Shown here: one piece after another, positions 24,001 to 35,022 of the stretch
Numbering within the stretch: the stretch's first letter is position 1
Layout: each line of letters starts with the position of its first letter
Assembly (NCBI GenBank): GCA_039881045.1
Contig: JAYWVB010000007.1
Span: forward strand, 744,001 to 808,000
Reading direction: 5' to 3'
DNA: 64,000 nucleotides
From: Chaetomium olivaceum
Taxonomy: Eukaryota; Ascomycota; Sordariomycetes; Sordariales; Chaetomiaceae
The notes under the pieces: model-generated
Told to the model about the DNA's origin: nothing
Seen by the model: the letters and a program-made list of their open reading frames with translations, nothing else
The model's database searches: none
Made by a program: the position numbers and the translations under genes

Positions 24001-24884
24001 TCCTTGCCTCCGGACCGGAAGACCCCAGGTTCTGCAAAAGACCGCACCGGAGGAAAGCATTTTCTCCCACCTCTGAGGATCGGGGGCGGAGATTCCCTCT
24101 CGTTAGCGTGGAAGGGCAACAGCTCCCATTTTGTCAGCACCCCGGCAGTGCAGGGGACCTCCATGACTTTTGAGACCTTCGTTCCTGACGTTGCGAGGCT
24201 TCCCCCCCCAGTGTGTCCGCTTTCTCGTCCGAACAGTGAAGGCTAGTGAGGGCCTCTACTGCCCTGCGACCCCCCGGGGCTCCAGTCGAAACGGCCATTC
24301 GGAACAGCCTTTACAAGGAAGTAGCCTGCGCCGTAGACTGCCAACGGATTCGGTACCTTCCCCGAGCTCCCGTCGAACTGCCAAGTGACTGTCACAGATG
24401 GTTCGGAGGGAACGACGGCGCACATCAACCCCGCTGCAATATCCCGCCCGGCCGTGGCAGACCCTGGGGTTGCGAACCTTCGAATATCCATCTGTCCGGA
24501 AATATGCACCTCGACCCTATCACAGACCGCTCCAGACTGACACGGGTTGGGTGGGCAGGGGTGTGGAGGGACCCTGGACTCCTCGACCCGCACATCCTGT
24601 CAATGGCGTACCGCCTGATTTGACGATCCCCAAGCGATCGTTGCTGCTGCTGCCCTTCTCTGCACGGCAACCCCAGCACCAACCGGCCGCTGTGTATCGC
24701 CGGGCTCCCTTACCGTATATGAAGCTCGTCACCCCCAGTGTTGTTCCTTGCGTCCCTTTTCACCTCGTGGCTTACTCTCCTCCTACCTACCGCATAGACT
24801 AGTGGTTTGGTATCAAGCACACAACAGGGCCAAATATTTTATTATATTTCCCGAGGGTCTCATTCATCGGTAACGGAACACACA
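18051..24884. other. 6.8 kb stretch with no supportable gene
   Basis: Between the Rps2 stop and the acetate permease start I find no protein family, RNA gene or transposon signature on either strand. Several open frames of 60-290 codons occur, often overlapping on opposite strands. They show no domains, no plausible intron structure and no similarity I recognise. The sequence is of mixed composition and not obviously AT-rich, so it does not look like a transposon mutated by RIP. A short imperfect inverted repeat lies at about 20107-20146 and a direct repeat of AAAACGGGG at about 23607-23627. It could hold long regulatory DNA for the permease, noncoding transcripts, or old decayed sequence. 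Confidence 0.5.
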
Positions 24885-26095
24885 ATGGCCGACACGGTGC
24901 AGACGACGGCGGCCGAGAAGGATATCGCGCAGACGACGGGCACTGCGACGCATAATGGCGTGAACCACCGCGGCTACGATCCCCGGAACCCGATGGCCAA
25001 CATCCACGCCGACGACCAGGCCCGGCTCCCCGCCTTCGGGGGTGAGTTCCAGCCGGGTCTCTACCGGTCCGTCGAGGCGCGCAAGTTCGCCAACCCGGCG
25101 CCGCTCGGCCTCAGCGCTTTCGCCCTCACGACCTTTGTGCTCTCGGCTGTCAACATGAACGCGCGCAACCTCACCGCGCCCAACATCGCTGTCCCTCTCG
25201 CTTTTGGTTATGGTGGTCTCGTCCAGCTTCTCGCCGGCATGTGGTAAGTTTTCAGAACGCGCAAACCGACAACATACACACCCACACCCTAGCCGGATTG
25301 TTATCTGACAATTGCGATCAGGGAAATGGCTGTTGGCAACACCTTCGGTGCCACCGCGCTCTCGTCTTACGGCGGTTTCTGGATCGCCTACGCCATCATG
25401 TTGACTCCCAACTGGAACATCGTGGGCAAGGGCGGGCCCTACCAGCCCTTGGACGCGGAAGGGAATGTCGCCTCCAACATGTCTGACTCGGCGCTCGGTC
25501 TCTTCCTGACGGGCTGGTTCATCTTCACCACCATCCTGCTGCTCTGCACGCTGCGCTCGACCGTCATGTTCTTCATGCTCTTCTTCACCCTCGACCTCGC
25601 CTTCCTCATGCTGGCCTGCGGCCACTACGCCAAGGACAACGGCGTCGCCGATTCCGCCCTGAAGCTTACCCAGGCCGGTGGTGGCTTCGGTATGCTGGCT
25701 GCGTTTTTGGCGTGGTACAATGCCTTTGCCGGTATTGCCGACAGCAGGTATGTCACTCTCCTCGTCCTTGTTTTATTTTACGCCCCCTCGTTTTTTGCCC
25801 GAAACCGTCATAGTTCACCAAGTGTGGTCTGCCCCAAGCCTTCGCAGCGATCCCTGCATGAGGGCCAAGCCCAGCCATGGCGCGCCACTGCCGTCACCCA
25901 AGAGAATGCCCAGCTTTTGCCCTGTCATTTTTCTTTTCTTGAGCCGCACCTGAAGAACCATGGAATGAACGGATTGGCTAACGCAATTGATTTCACAGCA
26001 ACTCCTTCTTCCTCATCCCCGTCTTCCACTTCCCGTGGTCTGAGAAGGGTCGCGAGGCCAGGCTCGCCAAGACCAACAGCCGGTCTGCCGCCTAA
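24885..26095 (+). CDS. Acetate permease, AceTr (Gpr1/Fun34/YaaH, Ady2) family
   Basis: Exons 24885-25243, 25322-25747 and 25999-26095 encode 293 residues. The family signature NPAPLGL is at about residue 72, just before the first of six membrane helices. Later elements include GYGGLVQLLAGMWEMAVGN, TFGATALSSYGGFW and GWFIFTTILLLCTLRS. The C-terminus is hydrophilic and basic. Members import acetate (as acetate/H+) across the plasma membrane, and in filamentous fungi they are usually induced by acetate and repressed by glucose. The third exon follows a long 251-nt intron; both introns are GT-AG. The gene is intact. An AT-rich stretch (24828-24848) just upstream may be part of the core promoter. 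Confidence 0.92.
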
Positions 26096-27828
26096 ACGGC
26101 GTGAGACCGAGTTTGTTTTGGTTACTTGTTCGGCACATTTGGCTTTTTTGTTGGATTGCGTGTTGTTTTTTGTGTTGTGTGAAGAGCGGGATCCCCAACC
26201 GCTGCAGTGCGCGCTCCGCGGAGGGCGACGACATATGGTCCATGCCCACCCAGCATGACCCCGTATCGCTCCTCGAATCGCGGCGCAATTGTGGGGTGCG
26301 GATCTGGGAAACCGGCATCGTGGAGTGGGTTTTAATGCGAAAGATATCCGCTGTAATTTTATTATACCAACAAAAGAGAGACGGGCTTGTGGTTTCCCCC
26401 GCGCCCTGTGGATCCTCGACGGTGGAATTGAACTCGGTTCTGGACCTTCGCTTCTTGCTCACGGTGCTTTCTCTCCACGTTCCCACTCTGGCCAACAGCG
26501 CCTTCCCCGGTTTCTGAGATGAAGGACCATGCGCGGCGCAACTGCCGTCAGATGGATCGTCGTATGCCAGTGGAGGCGCCGGTGTCAGTTGTGGAGAGCA
26601 ACCTCCTTTTCGCTGTCTCCGCCTTGGGGTTCGAACTCATTTTCTGTTTTGTTGCGGGGAGGCGGGCTCGGCATCCTGTCCTCTGTGCCAGAACAGCAAC
26701 TCCGCCCTTGGCGCACGTGTGGCCAAGCCCCCAATCATCAGACGAACCGACAGCCCTTCTCCAACTTCTCCTCATTCGCGACGTCAGCATTTTGACCAAC
26801 GCGATCGGACTTTGTGTGTGTTATAGGAGAGTGACTTACGATCGTGTCGCACCGGTCATTACACATAGTTGTCTTCAAACCTGCCGCGTTCCGTCAGACT
26901 ACAGACGGCCAGCCACAGCGGAGAATTTTCATTGCCCATCCAGCTCCTTCGTAGTTTGTACCGTGCTACCAGTCCCGAAAAGATCCAATCATCCCAAGAA
27001 GTTTTGTGATACGTGGGAAAGAGAACGGATCGTCGTTGTCCCACCAGTTCATCCGCCCCCCCCCCGCCCGCCATCGTGTGTAAGTAAAAACTGTATCACG
27101 AAACGTGCCATTTCATCACTCAGTGACAATGGGAAACTGTTGTCCTCCGTTATGTTATGTTATGTTTCCCAACATCATCCCAGCCATCCAGTTCCGTCAT
27201 AGCACCGCGTCCCGCTGTCTGTCGCACTACGGCGGCTTTCTCCCGTCTCAGGAGATCACATGTCCATCTACATGGCGATCCTCAAACTACTTCATAGGGC
27301 AGTCAGTCAACGTGGTGGACGCGGAATTTGCCCCCTTGAAATGGTCCATGCTGCACACCGGGCCGGTGTCCCTAGGCGCAAAGAGCGGAAATCCCGCCGT
27401 GACACCGTACAGTTCGAAGGGGTGTATGAGAAGATGCTTGTCTGAACCCATGTGTAGGTCAAACTAGTCGTTTCTGCGCCCCACGCCTCATGTATGTATG
27501 TATATAGACCCATGTTGAAGTAAGTTGACGCCTCCGGATCAGGCCGACCAGCCCCTGCCGGGTCTCAGATGCCTTCCTGCTAGTCATGGCATACTCTCGG
27601 TGCAAATCTCGAGGTTGGTTAGGGGTTCGGTGATTCCGGAGCGAACTGATCGGAGAGTAAGAGACACTCTAGCCAACATAGGATGGCCACATGGCGAGCC
27701 ACGTGGATGCAATGTCGGAGAATAACAAAAAGAAATTGAGGATCTACATCGACCTTCCTTTATGTAGGTAGTCAAGCTGAGCTACGAGGTCGGCAAAAAG
27801 TGGAGTTTACCCACGTGGGAAAAAGTTA
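26096..27828. other. Intergenic region between acetate permease and tRNA-Leu
   Basis: 1.7 kb. It begins with the T-rich 3' UTR of the permease. The longest open frame (26519-27202, +) contains no recognisable domain. No other feature is supportable. Confidence 0.5.
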
Positions 27829-27939
27829 TGACAAGAGTGGGATTCGAACCCACGCCCTTTCGGACCACGGAATCTTTGGGTAGATTTGGATTAAGGGTAA
27901 ACCTTAACGTGGCGCCTTAGACCGCTCGGCCATCTTGCC
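27829..27939 (-). tRNA. tRNA-Leu(AAG) with a 31-nt intron
   Basis: Read on the minus strand, the acceptor arm GGCAAGA pairs with UCUUGUC (one G-U), followed by discriminator A. The D arm is GCC/GGC. The anticodon stem CCACG pairs with CGTGG; the loop reads TTAAGG, giving anticodon AAG (27903-27905). The intron occupies 27871-27901, after the purine 3' of the anticodon, the usual place for nuclear tRNA introns. A class II variable arm (TCCGAAAGGGC) and the T arm GTGGG-TTCGAAT-CCCAC complete the cloverleaf. CCA is not encoded. It marks the left edge of the qa cluster. Confidence 0.95.
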
Positions 27940-28178
27940 TTTTCTCCTTGTTGAAACGACCAGTGTTAATTGACTACATCTGCGCACCTGACCTCCACAA
28001 CGCACCACGTAACGACCCCTTCTCCTTCAAACCCCACAAAATCTCGTGGGGTTTTTTCTCGCTTTGTGACAACCGCACATTCAACTTTCACCAAGGAAGC
28101 TTAAAAAAATACATCCGAAATATTCGATGCCTTGGTACGCAATAACATATGCCCAAAATAAACTACAAATATCCAAGT

Positions 28179-30554
28179 CTATGCCCCTCCAAATCCGCGC
28201 GTCAAAATCTCAGTGATGTCGCACCCTGGGGCAAATCCAAGGTTGGTCATGAACTGCGAGTCGACATCCACCGCATCGGTGTATTCAATTGCCGCGAGGT
28301 CATCCAAAAGTGCATCGACGTCAGGGCTAGGCCCAAGGCCTGTGGGAGTGATTAGAGGGTACGGCGGATGGAGATCACGGTGCGTTGATGCCGCCGTGGT
28401 GGATATCCTGGTAGGCATGCCCGTTCCGGAGTGCTGCATGTGCATGTCGCTGCCTTGGGGCATCGGTATCGACGCCCCGGGAAATGCATTTTGATATAGG
28501 TCCATGCTTGGGTTCAAAAATGATCCATGTGCTCTGTTACGCAAGTCTGACTGCCGGCGGTGCCTTCCGATAGGAGCATTGTAGAGGAGCGGGATGGAAG
28601 GGTCTGGATAATCCATCAGGGGGTTGCTTGGAGCAGAAGAGTGAGCTGAATTCGGTGATTCCAGTGGATCTTGCGTTGTTCGAGAGAGGGCGTTGAGTCG
28701 TGGGCCTCGAACGCTCGAAGCCCGCCTGGCCGCATGCTCTCTCGAAGAAAAGCTTGTGACTAGACGTTCTAGTAATTCTTGGTTCTGTTCGCCGCGGCGG
28801 AGAGCGTATTCCTCGTTTGCAAGTGATGCAATACACGTGGAAAGGAATGATGGCGTGCTGGACCGCCCGAATTGCCGCTGATATTGATCTAGCGTGTCAT
28901 GGAGCAGGAGTAGAAGCGTTTCTGCGTGGGGTTCAGCTAGAGCCCGAGCCCAGAGATATGTCGCCCGGACCAGGTAGGGCGTTGGAACCGAGATGTTGCC
29001 ACAGGTTGGTGAGACGACAAAGTTGCTAATCGGTAGACTCGGGTCTATCGCTTGCTGCAGTTGCGTAGCGAACGCGTTGGGCGCCCCTCTCGGCATCGAG
29101 CCCTGCCGTCTCATTGTCCTTTCTTCGGCAACAACCTTGACAATGGCGTATAGTTGGTTAAAGGTGCTTAGGCGAAACGCAGGGCTCCGGGATGAGCTAG
29201 GACCCACGTTTCCGGGCCCGAAACCGTCGCATGGCGTCCACGGTTCCCACTGGTCAGGTCCGCTCTCGGAAGCCATCGGCAAGGCAGAGAGGTCTTCTGC
29301 CCTTAGATGTGGTGGTCTGCTGCATCGGACCGATAGAATCGTGTCAATCAAGAAACAAGACATTAAGGCCAACCTCATCCTCTGCCCGTCTTGGTCTTGA
29401 GTGCCATGTTGGACAGTGTCAGGGTCGAGGAGAATGCGGGTGGCAGCCCCAATCAACATCCCAGCGCTGGTCAGTTTGTCCTGGCCCATGTTTACCAGGC
29501 TGAGCAGTAGGAATGCGCGAGCATGGTGAGCCTGGAACGGACCGTGCTCCGATGGGAGGAGTCCCCGAGCCGTACCATAGATGTTGCTTGGGGAAACCTC
29601 AGGCAGGTGGGCGTAATGCGACGCAGAGGGTTTGGAGCCACCAACATCCTGTGAGGATGCCAATGCCAAAGCAGCCCACAAAACAGAATGGGCCGCAGAT
29701 GAGTCGTCTTTTGGGTCAATGGTGAGCCCGTCGTCTGGGTAAGCATATGAAGCTTGGAATAAGTCTTGTTTATCCAGAATGGGTAACCAGGAATGTGTGT
29801 AAGAAAAATATATATCCAGTAAGCGCCAGTGATTGGCGGGGAGCCGAAGACGTCCCGGCGCCGCTTGGGAAGGTTGATATTCGTTGTTCGACGGCATCTG
29901 GCCGACCCGTTGGGTGCCTGGTGGGCATTGCCCGAAACTCATTTGCCTAGATCTGGGAGTGTCCTGGGTGCCGGATTCCGCGTCTAGCGCGACCAATTCA
30001 GACTCGCCGTGTGCTCGAGCTGCATCGCCTTCCGCATCGGTTCCATCTGCCGAAGGAGAGGGTGCGCCTTGTCCAGGCGAGAGCGCCGTCTCTCCAGATA
30101 GGACGCGGTCTATCCCTCTGTGGACCCGACTTTTCCTCCACCTTTTCTGCAGACGATCCGCCCCGCCGGGATCTTTTCCTGTCAGGAGTGGGAGTCCCTG
30201 ACCACCATCTTGGGCAAGGTGAGTGCTGAGGGTCTCCTCACTGCCAGGTATCTTCTCAAATACCCAGCCAAGGGCTAGCTCAAGGGTGCGGATATAGCCA
30301 GTCTGAACGCCCCTCTTTTTGGGGCTCACCTCGTAGGTACATGGCCGGCTTTGCGATATGCAAGGCTGACATTGGGGTTGTTTACCGTCGCATCTCTCGC
30401 GTGCCGCACGGCACTGATCACAGGCCCTCGACACTCTCTGCCGTTTGGCGGGAGCCGGCTGGGCTGCAGGCACCAAAACCTCGGATCGGGAAAGGGGAAC
30501 GTTGGTTGGATTGTTGGGTGTTTCGGCTTCGGTCACCCTCCGCTTCGGTGGCAT
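28179..30554 (-). CDS. qa-1F: Quinic acid pathway transcriptional activator, Zn(II)2Cys6 type
   Basis: A single uninterrupted frame of 791 residues. A Zn2Cys6 cluster spans residues 45-72 with spacing CX2CX6CX6CX2CX6C (CDQCRAARERCDGKQPQC...). A linker with VQTGYIRTLELALGWVFEKI follows, then the fungal-specific middle homology region (LLDIYFSYTHSWLPILDKQD onward). The C-terminus, FMTNLGFAPGCDITEILTRG, looks like the conserved activation end of QA-1F/QutA. The protein is nuclear and turns on the qa genes when quinate is present; QA-1S antagonises it. It is divergent from qa-1S across a 937-base intergenic region. Size is close to the Neurospora protein (about 800 residues). The start is the first ATG of the frame, followed by a basic PPKRR. 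Confidence 0.92.
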   Translation of the reverse strand: MPPKRRVTEAETPNNPTNVPLSRSEVLVPAAQPAPAKRQRVSRACDQCRAARERCDGKQPQCQPCISQSRPCTYEVSPKKRGVQTGYIRTLELALGWVFEKIPGSEETLSTHLAQDGGQGLPLLTGKDPGGADRLQKRWRKSRVHRGIDRVLSGETALSPGQGAPSPSADGTDAEGDAARAHGESELVALDAESGTQDTPRSRQMSFGQCPPGTQRVGQMPSNNEYQPSQAAPGRLRLPANHWRLLDIYFSYTHSWLPILDKQDLFQASYAYPDDGLTIDPKDDSSAAHSVLWAALALASSQDVGGSKPSASHYAHLPEVSPSNIYGTARGLLPSEHGPFQAHHARAFLLLSLVNMGQDKLTSAGMLIGAATRILLDPDTVQHGTQDQDGQRMRLALMSCFLIDTILSVRCSRPPHLRAEDLSALPMASESGPDQWEPWTPCDGFGPGNVGPSSSRSPAFRLSTFNQLYAIVKVVAEERTMRRQGSMPRGAPNAFATQLQQAIDPSLPISNFVVSPTCGNISVPTPYLVRATYLWARALAEPHAETLLLLLHDTLDQYQRQFGRSSTPSFLSTCIASLANEEYALRRGEQNQELLERLVTSFSSREHAARRASSVRGPRLNALSRTTQDPLESPNSAHSSAPSNPLMDYPDPSIPLLYNAPIGRHRRQSDLRNRAHGSFLNPSMDLYQNAFPGASIPMPQGSDMHMQHSGTGMPTRISTTAASTHRDLHPPYPLITPTGLGPSPDVDALLDDLAAIEYTDAVDVDSQFMTNLGFAPGCDITEILTRGFGGA

Positions 30555-31082
30555 CGCGAAGGGGGTGGGTGCGCCTAAGGGCCGACGTAGAAAGAATCAC
30601 ACCAACACCTAGGTGGCCGATGTACCATGTCTGTCGGCTTAGAACCATACTCCGGGGTTGCGCACCGCCGCCACAGCCTGGTGTTCTTCGGATTCGGAAG
30701 AATACAATGCCGCCGGACTGGGTTCTCTCTTGAACTGGTCAAGATGGGGTCTGGGGTTGGGGGTTGCGGAGAAGCTCTGGGGCAATGGTCCGGTGCCTTA
30801 GATGGGACCCTGTTGATACCGTATGTTCGGTTGCCGTTGCGGGTGTGATCGTTCTGAGTGCCGACCGCCAAGGTTACGCGTTCGGGCGGATCCCCGGAAA
30901 GATCCTGCGTGCCCCAGAACCGGGTTTCTCAGATCAATTTGCAAGGCCCTTGAATGGGGGATAATTGCGCCTGCGCTGCCAAGTTTGTCTCGACCATGCC
31001 TCGTCTCGTGATGAAGCGAGCTCATCAGAGGAGAATGGATGTTGCAAGAGGGGGAAAAGCAATTAAACGAGTGGGGCTTGCG

Positions 31083-31098
31083 GGGTGAACAATCATCC
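31083..31098. promoter_or_regulatory. Candidate QA-1F binding site between qa-1F and qa-1S
   Basis: GGGTGAACAATCATCC matches the palindrome GGRTAARYRYTTATCC at 13 of 16 positions, with both outer half-sites recognisable. It lies about 400 bases upstream of the qa-1S start and 530 bases upstream of the qa-1F start, so it could serve both regulatory genes, including autoregulation of qa-1F. The consensus is recalled from Neurospora literature; binding here is inferred. Confidence 0.5.
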
Positions 31099-31491
31099 CC
31101 GCATTCCCCACCACCAGCTGTCGGGGGGCCGCACAGGGCTGTCAAACTCCTTTTGCCCTGGCAGCCCGCTCTTCCCAAACTCAGGCAACGGCAGTTCAGA
31201 CATTGTGATCGCATTTGCACACAGCGTGGACATCCCTTTTCTGGTCCAACTCGTGGCCGCCGTGGGAACTGTACCCTTCCTGGCGCACATTCCCCCGATC
31301 GATTGGGTTGATTGGATCGTTTGGTCGATGCCTGCTTGCCGTCGCTAGTTGACCTCGGGATTTGGCCTCTCGGGTCCGGGTGACAGACAAACTTTCAGGT
31401 TACCATACCACCCGGCCACATCAAGTACCTCGCCGTAGATGCTTCTCCCCGTTTTCTTGGCGATTAGCTTGTCTGTATCGCCAGCAGGATC

Positions 31492-34329
31492 ATGACGTCG
31501 CCCGTTACTGCTGGCGTCAAGCGCTCCTACGCCGCGATGGCCTTTGCCTGGGACCGTCAGTCCCAGTCCCAAAGCCCCCCCGCCGAACCACGACCGACGT
31601 CACGGCCCTTCTCCGATGGCAGGGGCCCTGCATACCCCGCGTCTCTCCATGCGGCGCCGGCGTTCTCCGCCGGGCCATCCCCCGGAGGTAAGGCGTCCCG
31701 GAATCACTCCGGTACCCACGCTGCCGCACCGTTTTCCTCTTCCTCACCCTTCCTCTCCCCTTCGACCCGGCGTCCCGACTAATATTTCTTAGAGTACCGG
31801 TCGGCCTACCAGGTCCCGGCGCGCAAAACATCCAACCCGACAACAACCAGCTACGATGCAGACACGTCTATCATCATCGCCGGTATCCGGGGTGCCGGCA
31901 AGACAACCCTGGCCGTCATAGCATCCTCTGCTATGAACCGAAAAGTTGTTGATCTTGAAATGGCGTTTCGCGAGGTGACCGGTCTCTCTAGCCCGGCTTA
32001 CAAGAAGACACACGGTACCGTTGCTTGCCAAGCCCGCGAACTCGGCATCCTCTACGAGGTTTTGGAGAGGCATGGCGAGAATGCCGTCATCGTCTGCTCG
32101 TGGATCGAAAGAGACATCCAGTTGGCCCTGGAGCGGCTGGGAAAGTCTCACCCTGTCATCTACGTCCTCCGTGACCCCAAGGCCATCCAGAGTCACCTAA
32201 AGATTGAAAGCCTCCAAAAGGCCCGAGACATTTTAGGTGCAAGCAGCACCTTTTTCAGAAAGTGCACGCGTTACGAGTTCTTCAATGTCTCGGAGGACAG
32301 CAGCATGCCCGATGAATTTACGAACGAACGCCTTCCCTCACCTTCAGCTGACCTTGACCGACCTACGGCACCGTATCTAACGCTAAAACGAGCCGAGAGG
32401 CATTTCCTCAAGTTTCTCTCGCTAATTCTACCGAGCGGGTCCATCCCTTTCAACGAATCGGCTTTTCCTCTGGCCCGCGTTCCTGCCGAAGGAAGACGGT
32501 TTACCTACGCTATTTCCGTGCCGCTCTCCTCGTTCGTTCGGGGCGACATCGACATCCAAGAGTTCGAAATCGGGGCCGATGCCATAGAAATCATCGTTGA
32601 CGACCTTGTGTCAGACTACGCCAATCAATTACGATCATCAACCGACATTCCGTCGCAGCGGGCCAGCGAAATCAGTCGTATCGTGGCCCAGTTCCGGCGG
32701 GACACCGTCATCCCCATCTTCTTCCATGTGGCGTTCCCGGAAGCAGCGCTCTCCGATGAATATTGGCGGTCTTTTTACGTGTCATACATTCGTCACGGAT
32801 TACGCCTTGCACCCGAATACATCACCGTCGATTTGAGACTGGAGAGTCACCTGCTTGCAGGTATCATCGGCGCCAAGGGAACCTGCAAAGTTGTGGGCAA
32901 CCTCCAGTTGGAGGACGCAGGTCCGCCCTCATGGGATGCGCCGTTATGGCGGTCGTACTATGAAAAGGCGCAAGGGAGCGGCTGCAACCTCGCAAGGTTT
33001 ACAAAGAGGGCGGTCAGCACCGCCGATAATCTGGATGTGCGGTTAATCCACCACGCCGCGGAGTCAACTCCGGGGCCGAAGCTGCCCCTCATTGCCTACA
33101 ATACGGGGGTCCTGGGCCGGACTTCGGCGTGTTTTAACCAAGTTCTCACGTCGGTCCTGCCAGAGGGCTTGCAAAAGGAGCACCCTGGAACAACAACCGG
33201 TGCCGGTGTGGCCCTCCGACCGTCTCTCACGGCCCGGGAGGCAACACAGGCGCTGTATTCATCATTTTATTACCATCCGATGAGACTCTACGTTTTCGGT
33301 GCCAATGTGAGCTACAGTCTGTCTCCAGCAATGCACAACGCTGCTCTCAAGGCTTGCGGCATCCCCCATCAGTACGAGCCTCACTCTACGAGTACCATCG
33401 CGAGTCTACAAGAGCTAGTCAACGACCCTCATTTTGCCGGCGCCTCCGTCGGGCTCCCTTTCAAGGTTGAGATTATCAGCCTGACGCATTCCCTGAGCCG
33501 GCATGCCAGGGCAATCGGCGCTGTTAACACACTGATTCCCGTGCGGAATCTGAATTCTGACGGTAGCATCCCCGACGACGCGATACTGTCCAACGAGGGC
33601 AATCTCGCTGGCCCAGTGAAAGCACTTTACGGGGAAAACACAGATTGGATTGGCATCCGAGCGTGTATTCGCCGCGGTCTCTCTCCGGCTAATGCAGTGC
33701 GGCCCAGCAGTTCCGGGCTCGTCGTCGGGGCTGGTGGGATGGCCAGGGCAGCCGTCTATGCGATGTTGCAACTCGGTGTCAAGCACATACTCATCTTCAA
33801 CCGAACACTCGCCAACACCGAGAAGCTCGTCTCGCACTTCGAGACATTGTTGGCCCGCAACGGACTCCCGTTGTTTAGCTCCAGTACTGGGCCCAAGGAA
33901 AAGACGAGATTTCACATTATTCGGTCTCGCAACGACCCCTGGCCAGAGGACTATAAGCGTCCCACCATGATAGTTTCGTGTATTCCGACGCATGGCGTCG
34001 GAGGGAGTCCAGCACCGGAATTCACAGTCCCGGCCCAGTGGTTGGAAAGCCCCACTGGCGGTGTGGTCCTGGAGCTTGAATACAAGACACTCAACAGCCC
34101 CCTGCTGGAACAGGTTCGGAAGGAGGCTCATAGGGGTTGGGTGGCCATGGATGGTTTGGATTTGCTTCCTGAGCAAGGCTTTGCCCAGTTTGAGCTGTTC
34201 ACCGGACGCCGAGCACCACGCCGTATAATGAGACGGGAAGTCTTTAGGGCGTACCCTGACGACCATGGGCGGTCCAACTTTGCGCAGCTAGAGCCGCGGC
34301 TTAACAACATAGCCACACAAGAATCTTGA
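31492..34329 (+). CDS. qa-1S: Quinic acid pathway repressor (AROM-derived, shikimate kinase/dehydroquinase/shikimate dehydrogenase-like)
   Basis: Exons 31492-31687 and 31793-34329 (GT-AG intron of 105 nt) encode 910 residues. The first 65 residues are Ser/Pro-rich. A shikimate-kinase-like module begins with a P-loop GIRGAGKTT (residues about 96-104). A type I dehydroquinase-like region follows, and then a shikimate-dehydrogenase-like module with YSLSPAMHNAAL, GLPFKVEI, ENTDWIGI and the nucleotide-binding GAGGMARAAVYA. This three-part layout equals the C-terminal half of the pentafunctional AROM protein and is diagnostic for QutR/QA-1S. Family knowledge: the protein binds a pathway metabolite and masks the activator, rather than acting as an enzyme. 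The frame is intact over 2.7 kb. Confidence 0.93.
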
Positions 34330-34521
34330 AAGACTTGCCATCTCTAGCATTGGACACTGAGAAAAGCTCACCAGCCGAGTGTTTGGTTGTTCCACGTACC
34401 TTCGAGGTACATTGTCGATTTTAGGGTCAAGTCGGCGACCCGGCCGGCCAGAAATAGATATCATAGCCGGTCGGTGTGAGAATTTACGGCATCTCCGCCG
34501 TGGTCGGCTGACGTTGACTCC

Positions 34522-34537
34522 GGCAGAGCATTCATCC
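34522..34537. promoter_or_regulatory. Weak QA-1F-like site upstream of qa-y
   Basis: GGCAGAGCATTCATCC matches the QA-1F consensus at 12 of 16, with a good right half-site (ATTCATCC) and a poor left half. It is about 490 bases upstream of the permease start. It is the best candidate in that interval, but could be chance. Confidence 0.25.
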
Positions 34538-34882
34538 CAAATGCCGGCATATCTGCCCCTAGCGCTTCGCGAAGGTGGGGTTCCCCAGGATAGGGGTAAC
34601 AGCCGTTAGCAGTGCAGCTTGCGGGGAACGCTGATCGGCAATGTTGGTTTTCCAAAACCAATGATTCGCTGTGCCAGATGCCATCCCATCTTCTCCATCA
34701 CTTGCGGTCTCCGGTGTGGGTGCTACTCCACGGTTCAACATTTTTCATGTGGAGGCTGGCTTGGCCCTCACAGACCCATGCGGCAACCTCGTGGAGAGGT
34801 GGCTCCGAGTGTTTGGTACGGAATACTGCGCGGGCCTTGCTGGGGGTTAGCCGAGTTCCATGGTACCCTTCCTGTCATACCT

Positions 34883-34889
34883 ATATAAT
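34883..34889 (+). promoter_or_regulatory. TATA box of qa-y
   Basis: TATATAATA lies about 135 bases before the permease ATG at 35023, in an otherwise GC-rich region; position and sequence fit a core promoter of a strongly inducible gene. Confidence 0.5.
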
Positions 34890-35022
34890 AAAACTGAGTA
34901 ACCTGGGGTTCACCGAGACTACCCCAGTTACCCCAGACTGAACCACCTTGCTTCCCCGTGGGGTGACATCCGACTATCTTCCATTGGACAGGCAAACAAA
35001 TCTCTTCGTTCACAGGGTCTCG

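Noticed and set aside
18051..24884. Transposon mutated by RIP
   Set aside because: The region is not AT-rich and shows no terminal repeats, transposase or reverse-transcriptase remnants that I can recognise.
26519..27202. 227-codon plus-strand frame after the acetate permease
   Set aside because: Low-complexity, Cys/Pro/Ser mixture without domain; probably 3' flank sequence.
34584..34612. GGATAGGGGTAACAGCCGTTAGC before qa-y as a QA-1F site
   Set aside because: Half-site spacing is 6 instead of 4 and the right half-site is poor.
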